Source: Hungatella sp. (GTDB taxonomy: Bacteria; Bacillota; Clostridia; Lachnospirales; Lachnospiraceae). From it: DNA of 64,000 bases. The position numbers were made by a program, and so were the translations under genes. Position 1 is the stretch's first letter, and the number at the start of each line of letters is the position of its first letter. Location: positions 1 through 64,000 of the forward strand of contig WASS01000001.1 of NCBI GenBank assembly GCA_009712635.1. The letters run 5' to 3'. The notes beneath the pieces are model-generated. The model worked only from the letters and a program-made list of their open reading frames with translations. It ran no database searches and was not told the origin of the DNA. Below, in pieces: positions 25,710 to 34,489 of the stretch.

Positions 25710-26693
25710 CTAACTGGCCAATTCCCTGCTGCCGGCTGCCTCCATGGTTTTCATCTGCTTTTGCCTCATTTTTTTAAATACAAAGGATACAATAAACGGG
25801 CAAACGATGGCTGATACCACGCAGGCTGCTGCAACCTGGGCAGTTGCTGCTGCAGCTACCACTGCAAGGGACGGATCTGCCGCTGCTACCGCTTCTGGTG
25901 TTGCCACTGCATTACCAGCTGTAGAACCGGTTGCCAGACCGATAATGGGTTCTTCTTTAAACAGCTTTAAAAGAATATATGCGCCTATTCCTGTAAAGGA
26001 TGCCACAATACCAAGGATAATGCCGGGGCCTCCTGCTTTTACAATGGTTTCCAGGTTCATTCCTGCCCCAAGAGGGAAAGAAAAGAACGGAATCAGCAGC
26101 AATTTACTGCTTCCCAAAAAGGTTCTCATATCGCTGTCCAGATTTCCTAATATCATGCCGATTACGATGGGAATCATAACTGCAATCACTGCTTTAACAG
26201 GAACGACTGCCAGACCGGAAGCCCCCAGCGCAACCAGAGTAAAGAAGGGGCCGTCTTTAATGGATAAAAGAGCGTATGCACCTACATCTGTCTCATCACC
26301 GTACTGTGACGCAAGAGAAGCATACAGACCTCCGTTACAATTGGTTAATGCAGCCAGAACTGCCAGGGGAGAAAGTCCAAGAACACCGGCAGAACCAAAT
26401 ATTTTACCAACCAGAATACCAATTCCTGCTCCTACAATGAATTTTCCTGTTATCAGGATAGCTCCTTTTTTTATCGCTTTGGGAGCCAGTTTAAAATGGA
26501 TCTGGGAACCAATCAGAAACATAAAGCAGGCCAGTATGGGCTGTGAAGCTGATTTACTGAACAGTGCTGTTGTAAATCCGCCCAACTGTAGAAACTGAGG
26601 GAAAAACGTATTTACAATTACTCCTAAAAACAGGGGTACTACCATCATACCACCTGGGATTTTATCAAGGGTCTTTTTAATCGGAATCTGCAT
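25710..26693 (-). CDS. kdgT: KdgT-family carrier (2-keto-3-deoxygluconate permease family)
   Basis: 327 residues with about 10 membrane segments. Seen: IPGGMMVVPLFLGVIVNTFFPQ at the N terminus, TNCNGGLYASLASQYGDETDVGAYALLSIKDGPFFTLVALGASG in the middle and TGSTAGNAVATPEAVAAADP late, all family hallmarks. By family it imports 2-keto-3-deoxygluconate. By context (49 bp after a malic enzyme, next to a CitA/DcuS-type sensor) it may carry malate or another C4 acid. GACAGGAGGATTAAAAT is the ribosome site. The family call is firm; the substrate is open. Confidence 0.85.
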   Translation of the reverse strand: MQIPIKKTLDKIPGGMMVVPLFLGVIVNTFFPQFLQLGGFTTALFSKSASQPILACFMFLIGSQIHFKLAPKAIKKGAILITGKFIVGAGIGILVGKIFGSAGVLGLSPLAVLAALTNCNGGLYASLASQYGDETDVGAYALLSIKDGPFFTLVALGASGLAVVPVKAVIAVMIPIVIGMILGNLDSDMRTFLGSSKLLLIPFFSFPLGAGMNLETIVKAGGPGIILGIVASFTGIGAYILLKLFKEEPIIGLATGSTAGNAVATPEAVAAADPSLAVVAAAATAQVAAACVVSAIVCPFIVSFVFKKMRQKQMKTMEAAGSRELAS

Positions 26694-26742
26694 ATTTTAA
26701 TCCTCCTGTCTTTCATGCAAGCTATCATTTTTCCTTGCTCAC

Positions 26743-27915
26743 TTATATTCTGGCGGCTCCTGTTTCTCTGGCAGCTTTTTTCACTGCCTCTGCCACATTT
26801 TCAGATACGCTTTTATCAAGGGCATTGGGAAGAACGTTCTGATCATTCAGCTCTTCGTCCGGGATCATTGCAGCAATGGCATATGCTGCTGCAAGTTTCA
26901 TTTCCTCATTGATCTCTCTTGCTCTGACCTCCAGCGCTCCTTTAAAGATTCCAGGGAAGGCCAGTACGTTATTTACCTGATTGGGGAAATCAGATCGTCC
27001 GGTTCCTATGACTTTGGCTCCTGCTTCTTTTGCAAGATCAGGCATAATCTCAGGAGTAGGGTTTGCCATGGCAAACAGGATGGAATCCTGATTCATGGAG
27101 CTTACCATTTCTTCACTTACGATTCCTGGTGCAGATACTCCGATAAATACGTCAGCGCCTTTCAGTGCAGCACTTAAGTCTCCCTTTAACTGATCCGGGT
27201 TGGTGATCTTAGCCAGATCCTGTTTTGCATAATCCACACCTTCTATGCCTTCGTATAAAATTCCAACTTTATCACAGACAATTAAATTGGTTACGCCGCA
27301 TACAAGCAGTAGCTTTGAGATAGCGGTTCCAGCTGCCCCCGCACCGTTTACCACAACTTTGATCTCTTTGATATCTTTGCCCACTACCTTCAGTGCATTG
27401 ATCACTCCTGCCAGAACTACGATAGCCGTTCCATGCTGGTCATCGTGGAATACAGGAATATCAAGCTCTTTCTTTAACTTTTCTTCTACCTCAAAGCATC
27501 TGGGCGCCGATATATCCTCAAGATTGATACCTCCAAAACCAGGAGCAATCATTTTAACTGCTGTTACTATTTCATCAGGATCTTTGGTGTCCAGACAAAT
27601 GGGAAATGCATTGACATCTGCAAATTCCTTAAACAGAATAGACTTACCTTCCATAACAGGAAGACCAGCCTTTGGTCCGATATCTCCAAGTCCTAAAACT
27701 GCAGTTCCATCTGTGACAACTGCTACCATGTTTCCTTTTGATGTATATTTATAAACATTGTCTTCATTTTCATGAATCTTCCGGCATGGCTCAGCAACAC
27801 CCGGTGTGTAAGCAAGGCTTAAATCCTCTCTTGTCACAATGCTGACCTTTGACTTAATTTCCATCTTTCCTGCATGAAGTTCATGTAATTTCAAACTCTC
27901 CTCAAAATAATTCAT
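26743..27915 (-). CDS. malic enzyme (NAD(P)-dependent, decarboxylating)
   Basis: 390 residues, the short bacterial form without a phosphotransacetylase tail. Converts malate to pyruvate plus CO2. Seen: SLAYTPGVAEPCRKI (catalytic Tyr), VVTDGTAVLGLGDIGPKAGLPVMEGKSILFK (catalytic Lys), metal ligands in GGINLEDISAPRCFEVE and PVFHDDQHGTAIV, and nucleotide site VVNGAGAAGTAISKLL. It is followed by the KdgT-family carrier, with the CitA/DcuS-type system downstream, like the malate module of Bacillus. Cofactor preference is not certain. Confidence 0.92.
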   Translation of the reverse strand: MNYFEESLKLHELHAGKMEIKSKVSIVTREDLSLAYTPGVAEPCRKIHENEDNVYKYTSKGNMVAVVTDGTAVLGLGDIGPKAGLPVMEGKSILFKEFADVNAFPICLDTKDPDEIVTAVKMIAPGFGGINLEDISAPRCFEVEEKLKKELDIPVFHDDQHGTAIVVLAGVINALKVVGKDIKEIKVVVNGAGAAGTAISKLLLVCGVTNLIVCDKVGILYEGIEGVDYAKQDLAKITNPDQLKGDLSAALKGADVFIGVSAPGIVSEEMVSSMNQDSILFAMANPTPEIMPDLAKEAGAKVIGTGRSDFPNQVNNVLAFPGIFKGALEVRAREINEEMKLAAAYAIAAMIPDEELNDQNVLPNALDKSVSENVAEAVKKAARETGAARI

Positions 27916-28094
27916 AATGAATCCCCTTCTCTTTTAAATATTTCTATTTTTAGTGTTTTTGCTGCAAAATGAGAATAACACAAACCAGAAACAAGGAAAA
28001 TATTATAACCATAAAGAAGTTATTAAGTTCATATTGAACATTTTGTTAAATATAAGACAATTTTATATCCTTTTCTTTTTCACTTTGCACATAA

Positions 28095-28165
28095 AAAAGG
28101 CGCCTGTCAGCAGCGCCCGGAATAAAAAAAGTTCCGGCCTTCAAAAATGAAAACCGGAACTTTTT
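28095..28165 (-). terminator. tandem terminators
   Basis: First hairpin 28127-28165 (AAAAAGTTCCGG / CCGGAACTTTTTG, usable both ways). A second at 28095-28119 on the minus strand has GGCGC / GCGCC and then TTTTTT. Both follow the Cys-rich gene at 28176. Confidence 0.75.
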
Positions 28166-28175
28166 GTTCACTGAA

Positions 28176-28466
28176 TTATTTGCATCCGCATCCGGAATCC
28201 GTAGATCCCATTACATTACCGCTGTTTGTTCTTCCACAGCTATTTGCACTCCAGAATCCATCACGGAATCCGGTCTCATAACCATCTTTAAAGCCGCATG
28301 CATATCCCTGACGATAGCACATATTCATGTTACCGTTTCCAGTTGTTGCATCACTGACTTCACTGCATTTGTCATTGCATCTGGTATTACAATTATTTGC
28401 ATTGCTATTTCCGCTTGGGCAGTTGCAATTGCATCCGTTATTCCAATTATTACAACTCATTTTCAT
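28176..28466 (-). CDS. small Cys/Asn-rich protein with YxxGYxxGFxxG repeats
   Basis: 96 residues (or 94 if the second ATG is used: AGGAGTAAATGAAAATG gives both reasonable spacing). The first half is Cys/Asn low complexity (CNNWNNGCNCNCPSGN), the middle is YRQGYACGFKDGYETGFRDGFW, and the end is SGCGCK. It has the same plan as the protein at 17273. Tyr-Gly-Phe repeats plus Cys are reminiscent of spore-coat or exosporium proteins, which is inference. It lies 75 bp after nrdD on the same strand, in the place where nrdG is usually found, but it is not NrdG. Confidence 0.65.
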   Translation of the reverse strand: MKMSCNNWNNGCNCNCPSGNSNANNCNTRCNDKCSEVSDATTGNGNMNMCYRQGYACGFKDGYETGFRDGFWSANSCGRTNSGNVMGSTDSGCGCK

Positions 28467-28541
28467 TTACTCCTGTTTAATCAGTTCGTAATATATCTTA
28501 TGCCCAAGTCTTTCATATGTGAGTTAAAACGGTGAAATTTT

Positions 28542-30617
28542 TCACTCCAAGGTCATCATTTTTCTGTTTTTAAACTCCTGAGCTTTTCCTTCATTCCAGT
28601 CATTTACCGGGCGGTAGTATCCTGCAATTCTGCTGTAGATATCCGTCTCTTTACCGCACCTGGGACAAATCTTTTGCTCACCCGGCAGATAACCGCAGCT
28701 CTGACAAACGGAGTATACTGGTGTAAATGTCAGGTAGGGAATCTCATACTGACTTGTCATGCGTCTTAATGCATCTCTGACAGTCCGATAATCCTCTTCC
28801 TCCTTCTTCATAAAGACTGAAAATACAGTACCTGCCGTATACAAAGGCTGAACACGATTCTGTATGGTCAATGCCTGAGAAAGGCTGCCTCCCCAGTCTG
28901 CCGCAAGTTTGGTGCTGTTGGTATAATAGGGTACCGGTGAATGATCACCTGCAGATCTTATGTCAGAAAATTCTTCTCTGTCGATTAATGCCAGCCGGTA
29001 AGCCGCCGATTCGGCTGGAGTTGCCTCAAGGCTATACAGGCTTTTGTACTGTTGCTGATAAACAATCAGTTTGTTCTTTAAGTGCTCCATGACACTGACT
29101 GCAAATGCCTGAGTTTGTTCCGATTCCATTCCCATACCCAGCCATTTAGCATTCTTTCCTGCTTCATCCATCCCCACAATACCGATAGAAGAGAAATGAT
29201 TGGTGAAATTTTCCAGATAACAGGCCGTATAGGGGTAAAGCCCGTTTTTCAAAAGTCTGGTTATTACATTACGCTTGATATCAAGAGATTTTGCAGCAAG
29301 ATCAGCCACCCTGTCCAAACGTTCATAAAAGTCAGCTTCATCAGAAGCCAGATATGCGATTCTCGGCAGATTAAGAGTTACCACACCGATGGAACCTGTA
29401 TGTTCTCCATATCCGAAAAAGCCACCGGCTTTATGGCGCAGCTTTGTAAAATCAGGGATACTTTTGGGTGTATATGCCCGCACGTCTCCTGGAGTAAGAC
29501 CGCTATTAATGTAATTGGAAAAGTAAGGAGTACCGTAATGAGATGCCAGGGTAAATAACAAGCGGTTTCTTTCAGAATCGGACCAGTCAAACTCCTTTGT
29601 TATTCCAAATACCGGAATCGGATACTGAAATCCCATTCCTCCGGCATCTCCTTCCAGCATTGTCTCTAAAAAGGCACGGTTCACCATATCCATCTCTGCC
29701 TGACAGTCTCCGTAGGTAAAATCCATAAACTTCCCGCCTACAATGGCCTTTTGGGATTTCATATCCTCTGGTACCGACAAATCAAGGGATATATGGGAAA
29801 ATGGAGCCTGGGTTCCCCATCGGCTTGGAGTATTTACTCCAAACACAAAGGCCTCCATGCATTTTTTTACTTTATCATAAGTCAGCCCATCTGCTTTAAT
29901 AAAAGGCGCCAGATAGGTATCAAAGGATGAAAATGACTGGGAGGCAGCCCATTCATTCTGCATAATACCAAGAAAATTTACCATCTGATTGCACAATGTG
30001 GCCAGATGCTTTGCCGGTGAAGCTGTGATCTTTCCGCTGATTCCGCCCAGTCCGTCTAATAAAAGCTGCTTTAAAGACCAGCCGCAGCTGTATCCTGTCA
30101 GCATGGAAAGATCATGGATATGTATCTCTCCATGATTATGAGCGTCTGCGATCTCCCTGTCATAAATTTCAGACAGCCAGTAATTTGTGGTAACTGCCCC
30201 GGAGTTGTTAAGAATAAGACCTCCCACCGAATAGGTCACCGTGGAATTTTCCTTCACATGCCAGTCCTCTACTTTTACATACTGGTCTACCACATCTTTA
30301 TAGTCCAGGGTGGTGCTCCCTAAGTTTCTGATCTTTTCCCGCTGTTTCCGGTAGAGAATATAAGCCTTTGCCACTTCTGTATAACCGGTTTCTTCCAGAA
30401 CCTTTTCCACACTGTCCTGAATATCTTCCACCGGAATACTCTCTGTATGAATCTTATTTTGGAAATCAGAAGCGACTCTTAGTGCCAGAAGCTCAACAAT
30501 GCTGTCCGTATAATACTTACCCGTTGCCTCAAAGGCTTTCTTAACCGCTTCTTTAATCTTGGATAATTCAAATCCTGTGACTGTTCCATCCCTTTTTACT
30601 ACATTCAACACGCCCAT
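28542..30617 (-). CDS. nrdD: anaerobic ribonucleoside-triphosphate reductase
   Basis: About 691 residues. Makes dNTPs by glycyl-radical chemistry under anoxia. An N-terminal ATP-cone (VVKRDGTVTGFELSKIKEAV) is followed by the NrdD core with HIHDLSMLTGYSCGWSL. Near the C terminus there is a zinc Cys4 site (CQSCGYLPGEQKICPRCG) and the glycyl radical loop SRIAGYYRPV. The start at 30617 (ATG) is preferred because AAGGGGTGCGT precedes it; a GTG two codons earlier is open. It is 11 bp after the FtsA-like gene. The activase NrdG is not adjacent and must be elsewhere. Confidence 0.93.
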   Translation of the reverse strand: MGVLNVVKRDGTVTGFELSKIKEAVKKAFEATGKYYTDSIVELLALRVASDFQNKIHTESIPVEDIQDSVEKVLEETGYTEVAKAYILYRKQREKIRNLGSTTLDYKDVVDQYVKVEDWHVKENSTVTYSVGGLILNNSGAVTTNYWLSEIYDREIADAHNHGEIHIHDLSMLTGYSCGWSLKQLLLDGLGGISGKITASPAKHLATLCNQMVNFLGIMQNEWAASQSFSSFDTYLAPFIKADGLTYDKVKKCMEAFVFGVNTPSRWGTQAPFSHISLDLSVPEDMKSQKAIVGGKFMDFTYGDCQAEMDMVNRAFLETMLEGDAGGMGFQYPIPVFGITKEFDWSDSERNRLLFTLASHYGTPYFSNYINSGLTPGDVRAYTPKSIPDFTKLRHKAGGFFGYGEHTGSIGVVTLNLPRIAYLASDEADFYERLDRVADLAAKSLDIKRNVITRLLKNGLYPYTACYLENFTNHFSSIGIVGMDEAGKNAKWLGMGMESEQTQAFAVSVMEHLKNKLIVYQQQYKSLYSLEATPAESAAYRLALIDREEFSDIRSAGDHSPVPYYTNSTKLAADWGGSLSQALTIQNRVQPLYTAGTVFSVFMKKEEEDYRTVRDALRRMTSQYEIPYLTFTPVYSVCQSCGYLPGEQKICPRCGKETDIYSRIAGYYRPVNDWNEGKAQEFKNRKMMTLE

Positions 30618-30628
30618 ACGCACCCCTT

Positions 30629-32671
30629 TTATTCATTTACCTGATAAATCATGATACGGTCTCTGCTTTTTAATTCCTGCTGAAAATAACCGCTTTCCCC
30701 GTTGACCTCCAATACTACTTTCCCGGTAAGATTTTTAAAATCAAGTCCGGAATATTCCAGCATGTCCATAAGATAATATGGACGCTGATCCGGTTTAATG
30801 GGAAAAGTCACAGGTTTGTCATTTAAGAAAAATGTGATTTTTCCATTACTTTTATGAAACGCTGCATCGGAAGAAGCAGATGCATCCGTATGTCCATCCA
30901 GTTTTAACCGTTGTTCTTTATCAATCTGTATTCCTGTAGACGTCATTTGTGCCGGAGGAGTCAAAATACCCGGAATATTCTGAGGAGCAGAAACCGGTTC
31001 CTGATACAGGACTTGTTCTTCTTCTGCTTCATCATACCAGTCTTCTTCTGGGAGTATTTCCTTTTCCCTTACTATTTCTATTACAATGCTGTCTCCGGTT
31101 TTTAAGGGAAGATCTTCTTTTGCCTCTGTTCCATTCACCAAAATCTTTTTTCCCGCTCCTGGCTTCTCAATATCCGAAAGCATGGCAGAAGCGCTCTTAC
31201 CGTGACTGGCAGGAACAAATACGATCCAGTCCTCTGCGCTTACCTGATCAGAAAGCTGTGCTTCCTCTCCGTTCAGTGTGAGGACAGACGGTTCCGCCTT
31301 CTCACCATAAAAGACAGTCCGTTTGCCGTTTACACTTACAACCAGATTCTGACCAGAACGCCCGATCATATCCTGATAGTTATATCCATTCATCATTAAA
31401 ACGTCCATAACGGTAAAGGTTCCACCTCGGAAAAGCTTTGCAGGACGTTCGTTTAAAATCACCCGAAAACCGTCATTGACAATATTAAAACCGGCTGAGA
31501 TTACGATTCCAAGAGGAGTGGCATATTCCGGATTCTCCAAATCATATTCATCAGAATAAGCGTTAATCTTAAAATTATTTCCTGCAATGGCAACACGCTT
31601 GGAATCAATTTTTAAATGTTCTACAATTCCCTCTTTCAGTCCGGACAGCCTGCTGCCACCGCCTGCCAGAAAGACTGCTGAAGGCATACCGCCATTCACC
31701 TCCAGTATTTTATCTGAGATCTCCTGACAAAGCCTGGAAGATGCCTCTTTGATGCTGGAAAATATAGCTTCCCTGGTGATCGTCTGCTCAAAACCAAGGA
31801 TATCTGTAAAGTTAAGTTCCTCTGTTTCATCAATCTGAGATTTAATTTTTTCCGCAGTCCCAAAATCCACTAAGTATTCCTTCATAATGGATTCCGTTAT
31901 CTCATCTCCTGCGAGTATGGCCATGGTATAACCAGTCACACTTCCATCCCGGCAGACAGCGATATCAGAGGTTCCCGCACCGATATCCACCATGGCAAGG
32001 TTAAGAAGGCGGATATTCTGTGGAATGGCCGCATTGATGGCTGCAATCGGCTCCAACGTCAGGCTTGCTACCTCAAGACCGATTTTATGCATGGCAGAGT
32101 ATAAGCTTTCTACAACCTCGGTGGGAAGAAATGTGGCAATAATATCTGCCTTTAAAACCCGTCCATGATGATCTATTAAGTTGGAAATCATATAATTATC
32201 CAGGAAATATCTGCTTACGGTATAACCAACCAGGTAAAACTGACGGTCAGTATCCCTTCCCTCCCGGTTCATAAACTGCTTCTCCGCTTCACTGATGGCT
32301 CCCGCTTCCAGTCTGCTGACGGATTCTGCATCAATCTTCTGGGCTCTGGCAAGCTCCATCTCATAGGTCACACTTTCTGTTCTCAGTGCTCTTCCCGCAG
32401 CTGCCACACAAACCTTTAACAGCTTGCAGCCCAGCTTTTTTTCCAGCTTTTCTTTCACCTGTCCGGCAATTTTTGCGACCTGATCAATATCCTCGATCTG
32501 TCCGTCAATCATCGCCCGCTTGGTGTGCTCGGCTCTCTCTATGGCAACGATATGTATTCTGTCCCCATCCGGCATTCCTACCATGCCAATGATGCTTCTG
32601 GTTCCAATATCCAGAGCGAAAATAGCCTGATCCGGGAGTGTATCTGTCAAAATGCTATTTCTGTTATCCAT
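30629..32671 (-). CDS. FtsA-like actin-fold ATPase with a C-terminal extension
   Basis: About 680 residues from the start at 32671 (GAGGATGGGG upstream, loose spacing; the frame is open 41 codons further). Actin-fold motifs: ALDIGTRSIIGMVG (phosphate 1), the SHS2-like insertion with KVCVAAAGRALRTE, MVDIGAGTSDIAVCRDG (phosphate 2) and VFLAGGGSRLSGL (adenosine). Residues beyond about 420 form a long extra part with ubiquitin-like segments (VSVNGKRTVFYGEKAEPSVLTLNGEEA), absent from classical FtsA. No MTS helix was seen and ftsZ is not adjacent. A role in cell division or sporulation is inferred from the family only. Confidence 0.75.
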   Translation of the reverse strand: MDNRNSILTDTLPDQAIFALDIGTRSIIGMVGMPDGDRIHIVAIERAEHTKRAMIDGQIEDIDQVAKIAGQVKEKLEKKLGCKLLKVCVAAAGRALRTESVTYEMELARAQKIDAESVSRLEAGAISEAEKQFMNREGRDTDRQFYLVGYTVSRYFLDNYMISNLIDHHGRVLKADIIATFLPTEVVESLYSAMHKIGLEVASLTLEPIAAINAAIPQNIRLLNLAMVDIGAGTSDIAVCRDGSVTGYTMAILAGDEITESIMKEYLVDFGTAEKIKSQIDETEELNFTDILGFEQTITREAIFSSIKEASSRLCQEISDKILEVNGGMPSAVFLAGGGSRLSGLKEGIVEHLKIDSKRVAIAGNNFKINAYSDEYDLENPEYATPLGIVISAGFNIVNDGFRVILNERPAKLFRGGTFTVMDVLMMNGYNYQDMIGRSGQNLVVSVNGKRTVFYGEKAEPSVLTLNGEEAQLSDQVSAEDWIVFVPASHGKSASAMLSDIEKPGAGKKILVNGTEAKEDLPLKTGDSIVIEIVREKEILPEEDWYDEAEEEQVLYQEPVSAPQNIPGILTPPAQMTSTGIQIDKEQRLKLDGHTDASASSDAAFHKSNGKITFFLNDKPVTFPIKPDQRPYYLMDMLEYSGLDFKNLTGKVVLEVNGESGYFQQELKSRDRIMIYQVNE

Positions 32672-32848
32672 AAATAATGCCCCATCCTCTTTCATATTTG
32701 TCTTTATTTTACTAGTATCAGGGTTCTCCGTCAATCGAATAAAGGAAACTTTTGTTGAAACAGAGAGATTTTTGATACAAAAGAACTGCTTCATGTAGTA
32801 AAAACATTAAGTTTGTCACCATAAATTACTGATTTATTTCACGTAATA

Positions 32849-33367
32849 TTAACGTTTTACCATCTCATATAACGGGTGATACAGCCCTGTTGGTAAATAA
32901 AATTCTTTGCCAATGGATTGAAAGCCCAATTTCATCAGCAGCTTTTCCGATGCCTTGTTTTCAGGATGATGGCCTGCATATAGTTTTTTTGCATTTAATA
33001 TGTGAAAGCTGTAATCAATAGCGGCATTGGCTGCCTCTGCGGCATACCCCTGCCCCCAGTATTTTTTCCGCAGATGAAAACCGAGCTCGTAAAAATGCTT
33101 TTGGGATTTATAAGGACGGATCCCGCAGCATCCAATGAGTTCATCTGTTGACAGTTCAAAAATCGGCCAGTATTGTATATGATACAATTCATGATTACGG
33201 ATTTCCGTATTCAGGCGGTTTGCAATCTCTTCCTGTGTAAATTTACCTGTGGAACAGATAAACCGGGTGACTTCCTCTTCTCCCCATAGCTGGGATGCCA
33301 GATTTATATCGGTATTATTCCATTTGGAGAATCCAATTCTTACTGTTTTAATAAAATATTCACGCAT
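32849..33367 (-). CDS. GNAT-family acetyltransferase (RimJ/RimL-like)
   Basis: 172 residues. Seen: an N-terminal strand RIGFSKWNNTDINLASQLWG, central WPIFELSTDELIGCCGIRPY, the acetyl-CoA loop LGFHLRKKYWGQGYAAEAANAAIDYSF, and NKASEKLLMKLGFQSIGKE at the end. Complete. Substrate unknown. It is monocistronic, with TGAGGATTTAAC before the ATG, and lies just upstream of (divergent from) the first Pho-box RNA locus. Confidence 0.83.
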   Translation of the reverse strand: MREYFIKTVRIGFSKWNNTDINLASQLWGEEEVTRFICSTGKFTQEEIANRLNTEIRNHELYHIQYWPIFELSTDELIGCCGIRPYKSQKHFYELGFHLRKKYWGQGYAAEAANAAIDYSFHILNAKKLYAGHHPENKASEKLLMKLGFQSIGKEFYLPTGLYHPLYEMVKR

Positions 33368-33427
33368 GTTAAATCCTCATTTCTTTGGTAGTCTGTTTGT
33401 TTCTCCCAGCCCTCAAACTCAGCCAGT

Positions 33428-33481
33428 TTCACAAACTCTTCACAAATCCATCAAATTCCGGTCACACTTTCGCAGTATATT
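33428..33481 (+). promoter_or_regulatory. Pho-box promoter, copy A
   Basis: TTCACA at 33428 and 33439, ATCAAA at 33450, GTCACA at 33461: four hexamers exactly 11 bp apart, then TATATT (33476-33481) 9 bp on. This is the geometry of PhoB/PhoP-activated promoters, which lack a -35. Copies B, C and D keep the same spacing. Confidence 0.6.
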
Positions 33482-33487
33482 AGTAAA

Positions 33488-33572
33488 TGTAAAGAGGCCA
33501 ATAACCTTTAAATAAGACTTTTTTTCATACAGCCGACAGGATCCCCCATCTTGTCGGCTCCTCCCTTTTTTT
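33488..33572 (+). ncRNA. putative Pho-controlled small RNA, copy A
   Basis: No reading frame is present. The predicted transcript starts near 33488 and ends in a hairpin GCCGACA (33532) / TGTCGGC (33558) with inner GAT/ATC pairs, then CTCCTCCCTTTTTTT. The segment from TGTAAAGAGG to the hairpin is nearly identical to copy B. The 3' CTCCTCC tail is complementary to Shine-Dalgarno sequences. Confidence 0.5.
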
Positions 33573-33607
33573 GGGGGTGAGCAGGGTGAATTACTAACAT
33601 TTCCATA

Positions 33608-33958
33608 CTATTCTTTAAGGAAACTTCTAAATACAATTAAGTTGTCATCAGGATCCAGAAAGCTCATGTTTTTTGCTCCCCACGGTCTTATTGTTGGGGG
33701 TTCCAGGATCTTAACACCAAGGGCAGTTAATCTTTCATACTGAAAATCCACATCATCTACCGTAAATGCTATACATATGTTTTGAGCATTCCTCTCTCGC
33801 TCTATACCATCATTATAAACACTCAAGGTTGTTTCCTCGGAGATGATAAACTGATGAATTTTATCATCACTACCATTATTAATATCAAAAATGGACTTAT
33901 AAAAATTTGATAATCCAACAACATCTTTTGTAAACAAACATACTTCTCCCACCTTCAC
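33608..33958 (-). CDS. VOC-family (glyoxalase/dioxygenase-fold) protein
   Basis: 116 residues with a GTG start (GAGGTGAGAATCT precedes). It shows a duplicated beta-alpha-beta-beta-beta module: VGEVCLFTKDVVGLSNFYKSIF, then NICIAFTVDDVDFQYERLTALGVKILEPPTIRPWGAKNMSFLDPDDNLIVF. The ending PWGAKNMSFLDPDDNLI is typical of small VOC proteins, including antibiotic-resistance and isomerase members. Metal ligands are only partly apparent. Substrate unknown. Monocistronic, between Pho-RNA copies A and B. Confidence 0.78.
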   Translation of the reverse strand: MKVGEVCLFTKDVVGLSNFYKSIFDINNGSDDKIHQFIISEETTLSVYNDGIERERNAQNICIAFTVDDVDFQYERLTALGVKILEPPTIRPWGAKNMSFLDPDDNLIVFRSFLKE

Positions 33959-34011
33959 AGATTCTCACCTCATTTTTTTAATTACTATTTACTGCTTTTC
34001 TGATATTTCTT

Positions 34012-34065
34012 TTCACAATCTCTTCACAAATCTATCAATTTCCCGTCACATTTTTCCGCTATATT
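34012..34065 (+). promoter_or_regulatory. Pho-box promoter, copy B
   Basis: TTCACA at 34012 and 34023, ATCAAT at 34034, GTCACA at 34045 (11-bp steps), then TATATT at 34060-34065, 9 bp after the last hexamer. Identical geometry to copy A. Confidence 0.6.
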
Positions 34066-34071
34066 AATAAT

Positions 34072-34216
34072 TGTAAAGAGGTCAATAACCTTTTAAATAA
34101 AACTTTTTTTTCATACAGCCGACAGGATCCCCCCATCTTGTCGGCTTCCTCCAATTCACAGGATGTGATTTTAAGTACAACAGATAAGAGGCGGGGTGAT
34201 CCGCCTCTCCGTTTTA
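34072..34216 (+). ncRNA. putative Pho-controlled small RNA, copy B
   Basis: Nearly identical to copy A through the hairpin GCCGACA (34118) / TGTCGGC (34145), but the tail is TTCCTCCAATTC without a U run. The transcript may read on to the strong terminator at 34188-34216, giving about 145 nt. No reading frame was seen. Confidence 0.45.
34188..34216. terminator. terminator hairpin
   Basis: GAGGCGG / CCGCCTC with loop GGTGAT, then TCCGTTTT on the plus strand. On the minus strand it lies right after the SHOCT remnant and was probably that gene's terminator. Confidence 0.65.
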
Positions 34217-34218
34217 TA

Positions 34219-34302
34219 TTACATTTTATCTATAATATCCCTTTTTTTGTTTTCAAACTCCTCTTCCGTTATTAATCCCCTTCTTTTATAAGAGACAGTT
34301 CC
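34219..34302 (-). pseudogene. C-terminal fragment of a SHOCT-domain protein
   Basis: Minus strand, open for 27 codons to a TAA: ends KRRGLITEEEFENKKRDIIDKM, the SHOCT consensus (GLITEEEFExKKxxIL). There is no start codon and an in-frame stop lies just upstream. Only the tail of a former gene remains. Confidence 0.6.
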
Positions 34303-34489
34303 TTTATTTTATTTAAGTTTATATTTACTTATATTCTATCTCATATTCTATTAAATTAAAAGACATTCGTACAATTCAAATAAAAAAATTTAATCATTTT
34401 ATTAATTGATGTTTTTTTAATCTTAATATATACTTACTTAATAAATGTTAGTGAATTTATATGGATTAAAGGAGAAAACATAAAAAGTT

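Noticed and set aside
25744-26598. Long plus-strand frame (284 codons) opposite kdgT
   Set aside because: It is antisense to a well-supported transporter gene. Its composition (Ala/Thr/Pro-rich) is the complement of membrane-helix codons and it has no ribosome site.
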